From contig JAKJXP020000149.1 of NCBI GenBank assembly GCA_022225965.2, positions 1-64,000 of the forward strand: a DNA stretch of 64,000 bases. The letters are read 5' to 3'. This document shows positions 1 to 12,831 of this stretch, one piece after another (within the stretch, counting starts at the first letter, position 1; every line of letters starts with the position of its first letter). The translations under genes and the position numbers were made by a program. Under the pieces are notes generated by a model that was not told the origin of the DNA, searched no databases, and worked only from the letters and a program-made list of their open reading frames with translations. The stretch comes from Diatrype stigma (Eukaryota > Ascomycota > Sordariomycetes > Xylariales > Diatrypaceae).

Positions 1-950
1 GGGGGGGGATGCAATAAGAAAAAGGGGAAATGGGGTAAAATAAGGCTCTATTTAAAGAAACTATATGGAGGCAACGGCTTCTTGTATAGCCGTAGAACCC
101 TTTGCTAATAAATGAATAAGGTTTGTGTAGGTCACCATAACCCCTGACGAGATTATAGCTGCCTGGCATAGATAATAACGGGGGGTTCGACTAAGAAGAA
201 AGGGAAAGAAAGGAGGGAAAGGAAACTGTTACTAATTATACCCACCCATAATAGCTATAGCAATGACTCGTGTGAGGACAGGACATGTTGCGATAACAGC
301 TGAAGCGGTATGATCAGATGCTGTGGTTCACATGATTCGGTGGCGTATGAGAGACGTGTTACTGAAAAGTAAAGTGCATACGCTCTCGGTTAAACAGTTA
401 TTCCCTTCTGTAAAGAAGCTTCTTATCGTTCCCTATAATCCGTTGTATTGGCTTATACTGTAGTATTTAATATATCTGTTAATACGGAAGAAAGGGTTTT
501 CCTGCAAAGCCCGAAAGCCCGGGATTCCTGCTTTATATATACTCGTTGTGGGCGTTAGAAGAACCCTAAGCGCCGCGCTCCATTTATATTGACCTTAGGG
601 AGTGAGCCACCCCCCTAAGCCATTAGGTGGCTGCTAACACCTTCTCTCAAGACTGCTAGAAACATTCGAAAATCCTAGTACTGTGACGAGTAGAGTTGAG
701 TGGTGTATTTTCATATACATAGGAAGCTGCCGATAGAAACGATGGGAATTCCGTAGAAAAACATAACGAAGTCACCCGTGTCTTGATTACCACTACCCAG
801 CTCCGCAGGCAGGCTGCAAGCGAGTCGTTACGATACAATCTGAAACCTGGGGCATTAATCGCGCTATCATCCACATGGTATTCCAAGCTTGGTAATTTGG
901 AATGCAATGGTTATAACGTAATAGGAGCTAAATATGCATAGGAGGATTCT
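1..950. other. No recognisable gene; mixed-composition flank of the AT-rich island
   Basis: This stretch starts with a G tract, has moderate GC content and many stops in all frames, and lacks the extreme AT bias that begins near 950. The longest open frame (minus strand, 656-907) has no recognisable motif. It may be a lightly mutated repeat, but I see no terminal repeat that would show this. Confidence 0.4.
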
Positions 951-972
951 TAACAAATCGAATACTTTAATT

Positions 973-1080
973 TTAATAAATTAATTTACGGGTCCAAAAG
1001 GGTTTTATATCGTAACCTATTATTTATAATAATAATAATTAACAATTCGATTAGCTTTATAATTGCGCCGCCGTTTTTAT
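973..1080 (+). repeat. R1 direct repeat, left copy (partner 14713-14820)
   Basis: About 105 bp from 'ttaatttacgggtccaaaag' onward recur at 14713-14820 in the same orientation with mainly C/T and G/A differences. Together with the R2 pair at the right edge this suggests that R1 starts and R2 ends an old repeat unit. One unit would run from 973 to about 14720 with the gypsy element inside it, and a second, much shorter unit would be 14713-15217. Assigning these as element ends is inference. Confidence 0.5.
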
Positions 1081-1252
1081 TTCGAATTTTAATTCGAAAC
1101 CTTTATAAGTATTTCTTAAATTCGATTTATCGATTAATTGTTATTTATTTATAAAGTTCGATATAATGGATTTTAACGATATCTTTGTATTTATTTTTAT
1201 TATTTAAGACGCGCTTTTAAAAATCGTTATTACGGGTACCGAAAAACGCGTA

Positions 1253-1546
1253 ATGCGGTTCTTATTAAAAGCGCCGGCAGCCTTTAATACAATATTAAGG
1301 ACCAATACCGTCGGTTTCTTGCCGCCGGCCGCAAGGCTTATAAAAAGACTACGTATAAATACGGCTAACGAATCCTCCGAATCCGTTCTTTCGGCCGAAA
1401 AGCTCGACTTTTACGAGCGCCGGCTTAAGGCACGTAAGGTCGAACTAAAAGAGTAAAAGCTGCAAAACAGGATGGCCCGCCGGTATTACGAAAAGGAAAC
1501 CCATAAGCGCGCTCCGAACCTAAACGACGAGATTATTCCGGATTAG
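1253..1546 (+). pseudogene. Degenerate coding remnant inside the outer repeat
   Basis: An open frame of 67 codons ends at a TAA followed in the same frame by 29 more amino-acid-like codons (basic, helix-forming) up to 1546. The TAA could be a former CAA changed by a C-to-T transition. The peptide is rich in K/R/E, as in the C-terminal helical tails of transposases, but no catalytic motif is visible and I do not assign a family. Composition here is more GC-rich than the surrounding repeat. Confidence 0.3.
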
Positions 1547-3334
1547 CGTTTATTCGGAAACGCAGGACGAAGCTTTAAACGCCTGCATCGTTAATTCCGA
1601 ATTTCGGTTTGTTCTTAATACCGGGAAAATCCCTTATTACGGTTCCGACTTATATATTTTTTTCTAATATTTCGTCCGATATATGGAAATTTACGTCCGC
1701 CTTTTTTTAATGCATCCAAACGTATGAATAAATATAATACGTTTCGCCGGATATATAGCGAAATACGAATAAATTTACCGAATAAAGCACATACTTATAT
1801 ACGCAATAATTTGCATAATTTCCGCGATAAACCTCGGTTATAACGCGGCGAAATAAAAAAACGAAAAGCCGGATTGGATTAACGAATTCTTCTTTTTTAG
1901 CGCCCTTAAAATATATAGCGAAAACGTTTCGGTGCCGTTTAAAGCCCGAAAAACCTTTTAAAGGAATATTTGTTGCAATTAAAACAAAAGCAAATATATT
2001 CGAAAAGTTTTCGGTAATAAATACGAAAAGCTTTATAAATGCCTTAATTATAACGAAAATTATAAAATAACGAAATGCAATAATAAATTTAAATAAAATT
2101 CGAATATTATTACGTTCGGTTTTAATAATTTATTCGTAATACCGAAAAATTCGAAAATAATTTAATTATTCGTTCGAATGCGTAATTTCCTTCCGGTTAG
2201 GCCGGATATTAATACATTCCTTTCTTTCGAAACCTTCCTTATAAGCAAAAATCCCTTTCGGGATTTTCCGTTTTCCTTAATCGCCGAGAAATAAAAGGCC
2301 GCTTTCGGGCGTTATTTCGAAAATCTTTTTATTTTAATTAACGGCATATTTATATATAGCGTTTAATTCGATTGCATATAATAATTCTTACCGATAATTT
2401 TCGGAAATTTCGTAACAGTTTATAAAAATCCGGCGGTAATTTAATAATAATTAAAGGGCGACTTTATATTCGGCCGTATCGCTTTCGTTTCGTTTTTTTT
2501 TACCGCCCGGTTTCGGTTTTTTTTATTCGGCCTCGTATTAAAACCGGACGGAAAGTAATATAAAATATACCACTTTTTTATTTTCCGGAAAATTCGGTTA
2601 ATAATTAAATTCCGGAAATAAATGCTATATTTAAATATATTACGATCGAAAACGTTTTCGATTTCGTACGTCGTTCCGGTAAAAGGTTCTTTTTCGTTAA
2701 GAAAAACCTTAAAAACGCGTTTTATATAGTGCCCGTAATGGTATCGCAATATCGGCTATTCGGCTTCGAATGATACGAAAAGTTTTATTACGAAAATTGC
2801 TTTTTATTCGGCCTTTATACGGTTTCGTATTTATTTAATTTATTTATAAAAGCTTTTTATTAAATGCTTTTCGTATTGCTTATCGAAATATTAATCGCTT
2901 ATTATTTCGACGATTTTATTTTCGTATTTTCTTTCGGGAAAATCGCGATTCCGTTATATTTTTTTTATAACAAATTAATTATTACGTTAAGAATTTTCCC
3001 GAATTCCGAAAAAAACGGCTAAAGCATAATCCTCGAAATTCTCGGAATCGAAATCGATATAACGTCGATAAGCGCCCGTTTATCGGAACGAAAATTTACG
3101 AAGGCTAATAAATTAATTGCTAATGTTTTTATTATAAATATCTTTTTTAATCGTTAAGCCGAACGAATCGCCGGTTTCTTAAGTTTTTGCGTAACGGTAA
3201 TGCCCTTAAATAAGCCTTTTTTATACGGGATTTAAAGTTTTTTCGTTTTTATACGTAATTTATGCTTATATTATTCATTTAATAACGGCGCCGTAAGGAA
3301 TTTACGATAATAAAAGGATTTCCTTTAAAACTTT

Positions 3335-3501
3335 AACTATAAGGACAAACTTTAAATGAAAAACGATAATAATTCTTTTAAGAAAAACTAGCTAATGCTA
3401 TAACTGGAAACAATTATTAAGATAATAATAAAGACAGGCTATTTATTTTTTAGCTAGAAATATCCTTTAGTCGGAAAATACGATTAAACCTTCTTATAAT
3501 A
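3335..3501 (-). repeat. Ty3/gypsy LTR, left copy (3' LTR of the minus-strand element)
   Basis: It matches 12665-12831 over its whole length. Shared blocks include 'agaaaaactagctaatg' and 'tttttagctaga'. The differences are nearly all C/T or G/A, as expected if RIP hit both copies. The copy next to the outer repeat starts in 'aactataaggacaaac' and its far end reads 'ttcttataata' where the partner reads 'tttctgtaaca'. Confidence 0.75.
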
Positions 3502-6500
3502 ACTTATTCCTTTTATGCGAAAAACGTTAACATTTCGTTAATTACTGTTTATTATTGCTTTGCTGATTCCTTTTTAAATAAATTTTTTTTTGCCGGAATA
3601 AAGCTGTTTAATCCTATTAAAAAAGACGATTTCTTTTTTTTATTGGTCGGTATTTGCGTATTAAATATAAGCTATAGCTATGGCTTGGTTAAAAATAAGA
3701 AGATTATAGATTTTCGCTGCTATAATAATGGCTTATTCGGTATTTATTGGGCGTATTATATTTATTAAGCGAATATAAGCTCGGGCTTAAATAACGGCAT
3801 AAATAATTATTGCTGTTTCAATAAAGGTTATAATAATAATATGAACATTATGTCTTTAAATAATTTTGGAAATTTAATTAAAAACCGATAGCTTTTTAAT
3901 AATGGCTTAATAGGAATTGTTAATAAATTTAATTATTTTTATATTTCGTTTATTTTGGTTATTAATATTATAATTATATTAAAATTGTTTATTGTTATTT
4001 TAGTTATTGCTTTTATTGCCGTCATATCGTCGTTTGCTTATCGAATTAATATTCCGTCGATTGCGGTTAATAAATTCGATTTCTTAATATATTTATTTAA
4101 TTTCGCCTTTTTAACGTATTTTTTTAAATCCTTTTTGGTTAAGTCGGATTTAATTGCAAACTTTGGAATTTTCTGAATGACGTTTTTAATTTTCCCGATT
4201 AAGGTATCGTTTAGTAACGTTTTAAATTATATTATCCGGACGTATAATTTAAGCTATTGGTTCGTATATTTAATTTATTCGTCGAAAGCTTTTTTAATGT
4301 TATGATATTTTATTCGATTATGTTAATTATTCTTTCGACATTAATATATTCGGAAATCTTTTTAATTAAGTACAGATTTGTTTTATATAAATCCTAAGAA
4401 TTATTCGTATTATTTATATCGTTAATAGCTTGTAAATATTTATTTTTTAATTTTTAATTAATTGTTTATATTTAAATAAGCGAATTTAATTACGTCGGTA
4501 AGCCTTATGGTATTAATATTTTAAGTTTAAATATTAATGCTTTAGGTTTAGATATAGCTTTTTATAAGGTTTTGTTCTTATTTTTGGGTTTTTTTCTTTG
4601 CCTTATATATCGATACATTCGGCGTAAATTATGCCATAATTATCGCAATACTTTTTTTAATAAGCTGGAATGCGTTTTTTGTTTTTTGGAATAATATATT
4701 ATTTACCGCTTATTTATTAAAGCCGTAATAAAACTTTTTGCGGCTAACAATTAAATTCATTGCCGTTTTCGTAAATTTTAAATGCTTTTAAGATTTTTTG
4801 CGTTAGCAGCTTTTTTTTATAATCTGCGTTATTTTTTTATCCATTTGCGTATCTTTTTTCGATAATTATCCCTAAGGTTTTTATAATGTTTTGTTACATT
4901 TTCGAATTTGCTGGCTATGCCTTTGGATTAATTCGCCCTAATTCCTCGATTATATGGTCGAAATCCACATCGTTTAGCGGCATATGTATTATTAATATAT
5001 TTTTTTAATAATCCTTTATATTTGTAAATCCTTTTATTATTTTCGTATTTCCGTTAGGCATTTTTTTGTACTTATTAAACGTTATTCCGTTTTTAGCAAA
5101 TAAAGCGAATATAAACTTTTTAAACGTAACCCATTTAGTTTCGAATGTTTTCGTTCGATTTTTTATTTCGTTTGTAAGTAATAAATTAAATTTTTTATAA
5201 AAAAACTGCTTATTTAAAAAAAAATTTGCGTTTATATTTGCATTTGCCATATTGCTGCTGTATTTGCGGTAATTACGTAAAATGGTTTGGTATTTTGTTA
5301 ATATTGGTTCAATTATAATTTTATATACGCATATAGCCAGGTTATAAATAAAATAAGGAAAAATTATGCGTTTCTTATATCTGGATATATATGGTTTTAA
5401 TATTATCCCAAAGACGATGGTTATTATATTAACGGTATACTTAAAATCTGCATCTTTATATTAGTTTTTAAAATTACTTATATCAGCTTTTATTCGTTAA
5501 CTTTTATAGTTATTAATATATTTAACGGAATAATGTTTTTTGCTTTTAGCTATAATTCGTTTATTATTATTTTATATTTCCGGTCGAATTTATAAACCAG
5601 TTTTGCCGCGTTTTGCATAAATAGCTGTCGGAAGTATTATTCGTTTTATTATAATACCTATTCTTTTTATTTTATAAGGTATTCGATAATGGGTTTTCTT
5701 TATTTATTAATACGTTTTTTGAATAATGTTTTTATTTCGTATAATATCCAGTCGTCGTCGTTTTTTTCGATTATAACTTATTTTAGCGATAGCCGTTTTC
5801 GGTATTATGGATTCTTATAACCTGGTTGTTTATTAAGATGTGCCATTAATATAACTTTATATATTTTTTAATGTTTGGAAAAACTAAATTCGTACGTTAA
5901 ATTTCCAATTCTTTTAATTACTATTAAAGAATTAATTCGTTATTTTGATTATTTCCTGGGCGGATTTCTTAGCAATTTATATTTTCCGTATAGCTTTAGG
6001 TATATTTCGTTTTTTACGTTAAATTTTAGCGAAATATGCTTTTTATTATATCGAAGTTTATTATTAACTGCTATAAAATCCATAATAACTTATACGTTCC
6101 GTTAATACAGCTATTTAACGGTTTCGAAATCGATAAAATTTTGTGATACCTTAAGAATAAACAATAAAAATAATGGCTTAAAACCAAATGTAATCTCGTT
6201 TAATAACCGTTTTAATATTTCCGATTTCGAATTATTTATATTATGTTATAACGTTAATATAATAACAACTTACGGTTTTTCGGATATCGTTATATAATAT
6301 TTAATTGCAATTTCGATATTTTGGTTCCGTTTTTTTATTTGGCCGTTTTCTTAAAAATAAAACGTTATAATAAAATTTAATATTATTTCCATCTATATAA
6401 AAATAATTTGCCAAAATTTAAACGTAAACTTTGGGTTTTTATTAAATATGGCCCGTTTTGGCAGTTTTTAATCGTATAATTGCATTATTTTTAACGTAAT

Positions 6501-6589
6501 TATAATTCATTTCTTTATTATATAAATTAAATGTCTTAAAATTAATATTATTTTTTTAGAAAATTTGCAAATTATTATTATTAATGCGT

Positions 6590-6830
6590 TATATATTTCG
6601 TATTCTGGCATTTTTTAAAAGGTATTTATTGCTAATATTTCGGATAATTTAATAATAAAATTTTACGAAACGCAATAATATAATATTAAATCCGAAATAA
6701 TAGGTTTTAATAAGCCAAGAAACATATTTCGATTCGTTTTATTTTTAATACATTCGGAACAAAACCGATAATAATTCTTAATTTTTCGTATAAAACTTCG
6801 GATATATAGGCCTTTCAGATTTTGCGCCAT
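6590..6830 (-). pseudogene. Ty3/gypsy integrase zinc-finger and core fossil
   Basis: On the minus strand the frame reads Y-I-R-S-F-I-R-K-I-K-N-Y-Y-R-F-C-S-E-C-I-K-N-K-T-N-R, then G-L-L-K-P-I-I-S-D. The two cysteines (C-x2-C) followed by K-x-x-R and 'GLL.Pl..P' are the end of the H2C2 zinc finger and its link to the integrase core in Ty3/gypsy elements. The position downstream of RT agrees with gypsy order. Confidence 0.6.
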
Positions 6831-8229
6831 ACGAATTGTATTAAAATAATACTTTTAGTCGTATATTATTCGTAAAATGTTTTCGTAATAGCTATTTAAT
6901 ATAACCAGACGCTTAATTCCTTTAAAAGATACATTATAAAGCAAATCGTTTTTTATCATAAAACGCATTTTTTTTATATCGAAAAACTTTAAATTTCGCA
7001 ATTATTCGAACTTTGCGTTTAATTCGTTTTGTTCTTTTTTTAATATTTTAAGTAATCGTTTTTTAATTTTAATTATTTTTTTATTTTTGCGGTTTTTTAA
7101 GTATTAAATTATTTTGGCTAGTTTATTATTTTCTTTATATCCGTTTAATAACTTGGTCCTAAAATCGGGAAATATGGCGAATTTTATATATATATAATTA
7201 AATTCGTTAATGATATTATTAAACGTATTTTTTTTTTCGGTCGCTTTTTTTTTATTAGCGGAAATGTTTTTGGCCGGTAATTTAAATAAGGCGTTCGGAA
7301 TTAAGTTTATTTTTCCGGGAATGTATTTAACGTTTAGTTTAAATTGCTTAAAATACGTTAACGTTATAATTAATTACGGATTATTTTTAATTGCGTTTAT
7401 TAAATTAAGATTTTTTTGTATTATTATTTCTTTCGTAACTTTATGATTCGTTAAGATAATTATGTTTTTTATATAAAATTATATTTAAAAACGCAATTAA
7501 CGATATATTCATACGAAACGGGTAACTTTAAGCTTCGTAGCTTCGTATTTGCGCTTTATTTTTGTTAATACTTTATTAAAATATAAGATAATTTCGATGT
7601 CGTTTAAAAATATGGAACCTTTAATTTACGACATTTTTAAGTAAAAAACCATAATTCCGAAATTTCGTTATTTAAAAGCGTTTAATTTAATAAACGTCTT
7701 TCGTTTTGAATTCCAGTAAATAAGGTATGTTTTTTGTTTTAAAGCATTTTATAATAATTGGAAATTTTTATTTTTTATTTTTATTGGTTTAAATCTTTTA
7801 TTAGACGTTTATATTTTTTTTGCGTTACTATAAACTTAAATAATTTACCGGATTTCCTTTTTTTAATAAGTATGTTTTTTTTTTTTACAACGGCTTTATT
7901 TTTTATTAATACCATGATATATATTTCTTAAACCAAGTGGTTATTTCGATATATATTTCGAGGTTTCTTAATGTCTTTAGAAATTCGATTTTTGCGATGG
8001 CCTTAAGTTTTTTTTTATTAATAATTATTTCGAATCCATTAATTTTAAGTTTTAATAAACGTATAAAGTCGTATCCATTAAAAGACTTTTTTGGATTTAA
8101 TAAAAGACCAATATTTTTAAATAAGAATAATATAATATCTAAATGTTATAAATGTTCGTTTTTTAAATTATTCGCTATTATAATATTATTTATATATATT
8201 CGGCAAAAATATTTGTATTCGTAAAGTTT

Positions 8230-8560
8230 TTAATTTATAAAATGTTAAGCAAACGGTAAATTGTTTCGAAAATTTATTAAAATTACGTTAAATATTTCGA
8301 ATCCTTTTAATAATATAATAACCATTTTATTGCGATATTTTGGATATATTAGTAATTAATAAAAAAATGTTAAGGCGTCGAAAATTATAATATATGCCTT
8401 TTTAAATACAAATGACAAAATGTTTTCTTAGTATAGCATAAAATATACGTCGGGAATTACGATATCGTTTAAGGCCTTAAGGTTAATTATTACTTTTTCT
8501 TTTTTAATTCCGTTTATTATCTTCCAAACGACGAAAACGGAACAATTAAATGGTATAAAT
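8230..8560 (-). pseudogene. Ty3/gypsy reverse transcriptase fossil
   Basis: The minus-strand translation reads, with stops, V-I-I-N-L-K-A-L-N-D-I-V-I-P-D-V-Y and later F-Y-stop-L-L-I-Y-P-K-Y-R-N-K and F-N-V-I-L-I-N-F-R-N. These correspond to the gypsy RT blocks 'vvDlRaLNkitipDaYPlP', 'FYQ..vhp.dR.k' and 'FnValmGfrNSPa'. The stop in FY-Q fits CAG/CAA changed to TAG/TAA. This block is the strongest single piece of evidence for the identity of the element. Confidence 0.75.
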
Positions 8561-9644
8561 TCCTTTATTTAGTTTAAACGTTTTATTTTATGCATGTTAT
8601 CGAATAATTTATTTAGGAATTTTTTATTTTTTTTGCTTAATCGATATAAGTATATACGGATATCTTATTTTTGCTATTTTTTAACGAGGTCCATACGTAT
8701 TATTTTTTTTCCGGCATAAGGATAATCCTTTTATTTTTTTAAATATCAAATTTTTTAAGTACATTACGAATTTTATTTATTAATAACCTATTTGCAGCCG
8801 ATATAATAATTCCGTTTTTTATATGAATTTTAAGGTTATCGTAAGGCTTAATAAGGCTTGTAATATATTCGTACCGATAAGGCTTTATATAATTTTCCGA
8901 TAAATCGCTTAAACCGTTAATTGCTTTCCAAATATTTTATAAAGTAACGTTTTTTAATGTAAATGCATATAATAATTCGTTTATTATTTTAATATCTTTT
9001 ATTATAAAGAAACGAAGTATTTCGTTTAAGCATTTTATTATAATCGAAATTGCCGCTTGTATTATTATAATTTTAGTTTAATTTGTATTCGTATAATAGG
9101 CGTTTTTTACGTTAATAATTTGGCTAAAACGCGTATTATGGCGTATAATAATGGGTTCGTCCGTATAATTAAATACAAAAACAAGTTTCGGTATATTTGC
9201 GTTAATTATTGCATTTATAATACCGGGAAACGTTGTTATAAATATATAAGTTCGCTTATTGCCATATTCGTCCGTATTACTGAAACCGGCAAATTTGGTT
9301 AATACCGAAATTATTATTTAAGGCGATATGATTATATTAATTCTAGCCACGACTCGTCTTTTAATAAAAGATATTTTCCGGATAACTTTAAATGCGAATC
9401 CGGATTCTTTATAAAAAAATAACTTTATACGCTTTTTTATATAATTTATTATTGCGTCGTAATTATTTAACCATAAATTTCCAAATAACAGCTTAAATTC
9501 GAGACTATTATAAATCTACGCTTTAATTAATAGTTATAAAACAATTTAAATATTTTCCAACGTAATTAGCATCTTTATATTCCATTTTGCTTTTTTGGTT
9601 AAAATAATTAAACCTTTAATACTTGCAACTATAACAAATTCGGC

Positions 9645-9833
9645 CTATATTTTTGTTGCATTTAGGAAATGCTTTTTTAGCCATATTTTGTTTATCATTT
9701 CGTTCGAAAAACCGGTATCCGCGTATTCGGACGTCATGTATCCGGACGTATTAATACCGAATTTCAGATATATATGTCGTAAACGTATAATATTTATTTT
9801 GGGTATTTTAGGTTTTGCAATTATTATATGCAT
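9645..9833 (-). pseudogene. Ty3/gypsy protease fossil
   Basis: A 62-codon open stretch on the minus strand contains E-Y-A-D-T-G-F-S at about 9705-9725, followed by I-N-K-I-W-L-K-K-H. This fits a retroviral-type aspartic protease active site (D-T/S-G) followed by the usual 'is..wvkk' helix. It lies upstream of the RT fossil in the element's orientation, as expected for gypsy elements. The open plus-strand frame over the same bases (9595-10092) is a by-product of RIP, not a gene. Confidence 0.5.
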
Positions 9834-12664
9834 TAAGAATGCGTTTTTTTTATCGGATGAATTTATTAATTATAGGTTTATAACGTTTCCGTTTATGTTA
9901 TTATGGGCTATTTGGAAATGCTCGTTTTTTATTTTTTTAACGGTAAATAATTGGGGCTTTAATAATGGAAAAAATAAGGATTTATTTTTAAGGGCTGATT
10001 TAAAAATTGGCTTAATGATACGGCATTTATTCGATATGACGTATTTTATGCATTCGTTACGAAACCAGAATTTCTTTTTATATTTCTTATAAATCCGTCG
10101 TTTTTATATTTATTTAATTAATATTTCATTTTAATTATTATTATTATTAAAAAAAGTCATATAAATAAAAACGTTATTATTATTTACGAACTGTTTATTA
10201 TTATTATAATCCTTTAATATAAAATAATTATTAATAATAAATTATTTTTCGATGAACTTTTTAAAAGGATTATTAATAATTACATAATATTCGTTATCGA
10301 AATAAAACGTTTATATATTAACGTTTTAATTTGCTTTTATCCATTTCTTTTATCGACGGTTATTTCCGAATCTAACATTTTGTCCACGTTTTCGGACGTT
10401 TCTGCCGCGGAATTTTTTATGCAGATTGCCTTTATAATTGCCGCGATATAAACGAAATTCTTTTCGTAAATCTAAGCCTTTACTTTTATTATTGCCGTTA
10501 TAATTGCTATAAAAGCTGTTTTTTAATAACTTTATTGCAATACCGTTTTAATTAATTTGATTTTCGAAATACGAAAATGGGGCTATTAGCAAAAAACGAT
10601 TTGATATTTCGATTTATTTATTAATTCTAAACAGTTTTTAATTAATGGATTTATATTATTCCTTTTCGAAATTAAGGGCGGAAATAAACGCCTATGGCTA
10701 TATTAATATTACTTATTTATAAAAAATAAACTTATTTTCGAAATATTAAAGCTAATTATTAAAACGGAAATTAAATTCGGAAATAACAAGTATTTGCCGT
10801 AATTATAAATAAATTACGTTATAAATATAAATTATTAATTACATAAACGTTTTTATGCCTATCGTTTTATAATATTTTATATGTTTTATTATTTATACGT
10901 AAACGGATACGTTAGCATAAATATAATTAAAATTATATTAATCTTTTAATAAAAATAATAATACATTAATTTCTTTAATTTTAAACCGTTAGATAATTTT
11001 GTTTAATAAGGCGTTTAAGTTTTCGAATAAAATCGTTTTCATATTTTAATTAATTTTTGTTATTTATTAAGTTTAGGCGTTTTTACGGAACAATTAAAGA
11101 AAATCTTTAGTAATAATTTCGGCTTTATTCGAATTTTGGATATGCTTACGGATTGTAATTATAAAAAGCTATATATTACGTTAATAAATATCCGTACCGA
11201 TTTAGGCGAAATTATCCGTTCCAAAAAAAGGTTCGAAATTAGGATTTAAAAAACCGATATTTTGGAGTTTCCATTTACGGATAGAAAAATCCTTAGACTA
11301 ATTGTTTCCAAAAAACTAAAAAGCTATTTTAGCAATATCGATAAGCTTTTTAAGGCTTAAATCTTTTAATTTATCGGATAAAACGACAGCTTTACTTAAA
11401 CCTTAAATAGGGGCGTTAATTTCCGTAAAGGGACCTCCCGGATTCGAAAATCCATTAAAGAAGGATGCTTCCGCATTTAAACCTAACGGTTTAGTTTTAG
11501 TATTAGATATGTTTTCGTTATTAGGATTTAATAAATATATATTTAAAAATGAAAATATTAAAGGGATATAATGGGCTTTTTATTTTTAAGGGACTTTTTA
11601 TTGCTATAAGGTTAATATTGTTTATTAATTTCTATTTTGGAAATGTTTTAATTATAGGCGTTTGAATTTATTTATGATGTTTTCGGCTAAATTGTTTTAA
11701 TATATTGGAATAAAAGTATTTCTGAAAGGGGTTTTTGGCGATATATTTTGCAAACCGGAAAGTAATTTTTTTTTAATATCTTAAGGGTCCGTTTCGAACT
11801 GTCGTTGTTTTGTTTTTTTCATTTTTGGTTAACGTTATTAGCGGAAGTGTTTTATATAAGGGCAAGATTTAGGAACTTTTCGATAACGTATTTTTCGATT
11901 TCCAAGTAAGCTTATTTAAATTTTTAATAATTTATAATTTATTTTGCCGGATATTAAGTAAATGGGGCAAAAAAGGTTTTAATAATTCGCTTAAATTTTA
12001 ATAATAAAAGGTAATTATATTTTAAAAATAACTTATAAACCTTAAGAATAATGTTTTTTAATAATGGATTATGTTTAAAGTAATTTAAATAATCGATAAT
12101 AAAATTTGATACAGCTATAAGGATATTCTTTATTATAAATATAAAGTAAATGCCGAAATTATAATATAAAACGACAACCTTAAAAGGGTAAATAATTAAT
12201 AAATGGTCGAAATAACGTAAAATAAGGGTTTTTTTAATTGTTTTAATAAGGAAAAAACAAATTTAATGGTTTTAAGGATAGAACCGGCTAATATGGGGCC
12301 ACTTTCGATAACTTAAGTTGCCTTATAAATAACGACGCCTAAGATAGGCAATCGAGTTTCGAAAAAAAAACAAACAAAATGGATATTAAAATAAACGTCC
12401 TTGTTTTCCGAAAACGAAAATAAAAACAAATAAATAAAAAAAAATTATCGCATTAATTAATTAATAACATAAGAATAAATAAATGGGGCTTAAAGGGCCT
12501 AATCGATCGGCTTTAGGGCCGGTATACGTTATTATAATTAATTAAGTTCGGAAAAAAACCATTAAGGTTTGCAACTTAATAATATAAAAATATGATATTA
12601 TTTTATATAAATCAAAAGACCGGTATAATATATGGTTATGGTAATATACGAGGAAATGCTATTA

Positions 12665-12831
12665 AGTTATAAAGACAAACTTTAAATAAAAGACGATAAT
12701 AATTCTTTTAAGAAAAACTAGCTAATGTTATAATTAGAAATAACTATTAAAACAATAATAAAAACAGGCCACCTGTTTTTTAGCTAGAGACATCCTTTAG
12801 CCGAAAGGTACGACTAAACCTTTCTGTAACA
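12665..12831 (-). repeat. Ty3/gypsy LTR, right copy (5' LTR of the minus-strand element)
   Basis: This is the direct-repeat partner of 3335-3501 and the less mutated of the two. In minus orientation it starts TGTTACAGAAAGG, so the usual TG terminus is kept. Its other end is ambiguous by a few bases because RIP has altered the canonical CA. Confidence 0.75.

Larger units (their letters stand above)
3335..12831 (-). mobile_element. RIP-degraded Ty3/gypsy LTR retrotransposon
   Basis: Two about 167-bp direct repeats (3335-3501 and 12665-12831) bound 9.5 kb of AT-rich DNA. Read on the minus strand, the interior shows a retroviral-type protease trace (DTG near 9711-9719), a reverse transcriptase fossil (8230-8560) and an integrase zinc-finger fossil (6590-6830), in the order PR-RT-IN typical of Ty3/gypsy. 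The 5' LTR is therefore the right copy and gag would lie at about 10.1-12.6 kb. In minus orientation the right-hand LTR begins TGTTACAG, with a normal TG start. The 3 kb between integrase and the left LTR is longer than usual and may hide another ORF or a nested fragment. Stops throughout show that it is dead. Confidence 0.8.

Noticed and set aside
9595..10092. 165-codon plus-strand open frame
   Set aside because: It lies antisense to the gypsy protease region and owes its openness and hydrophobic composition to AT-rich RIP sequence.
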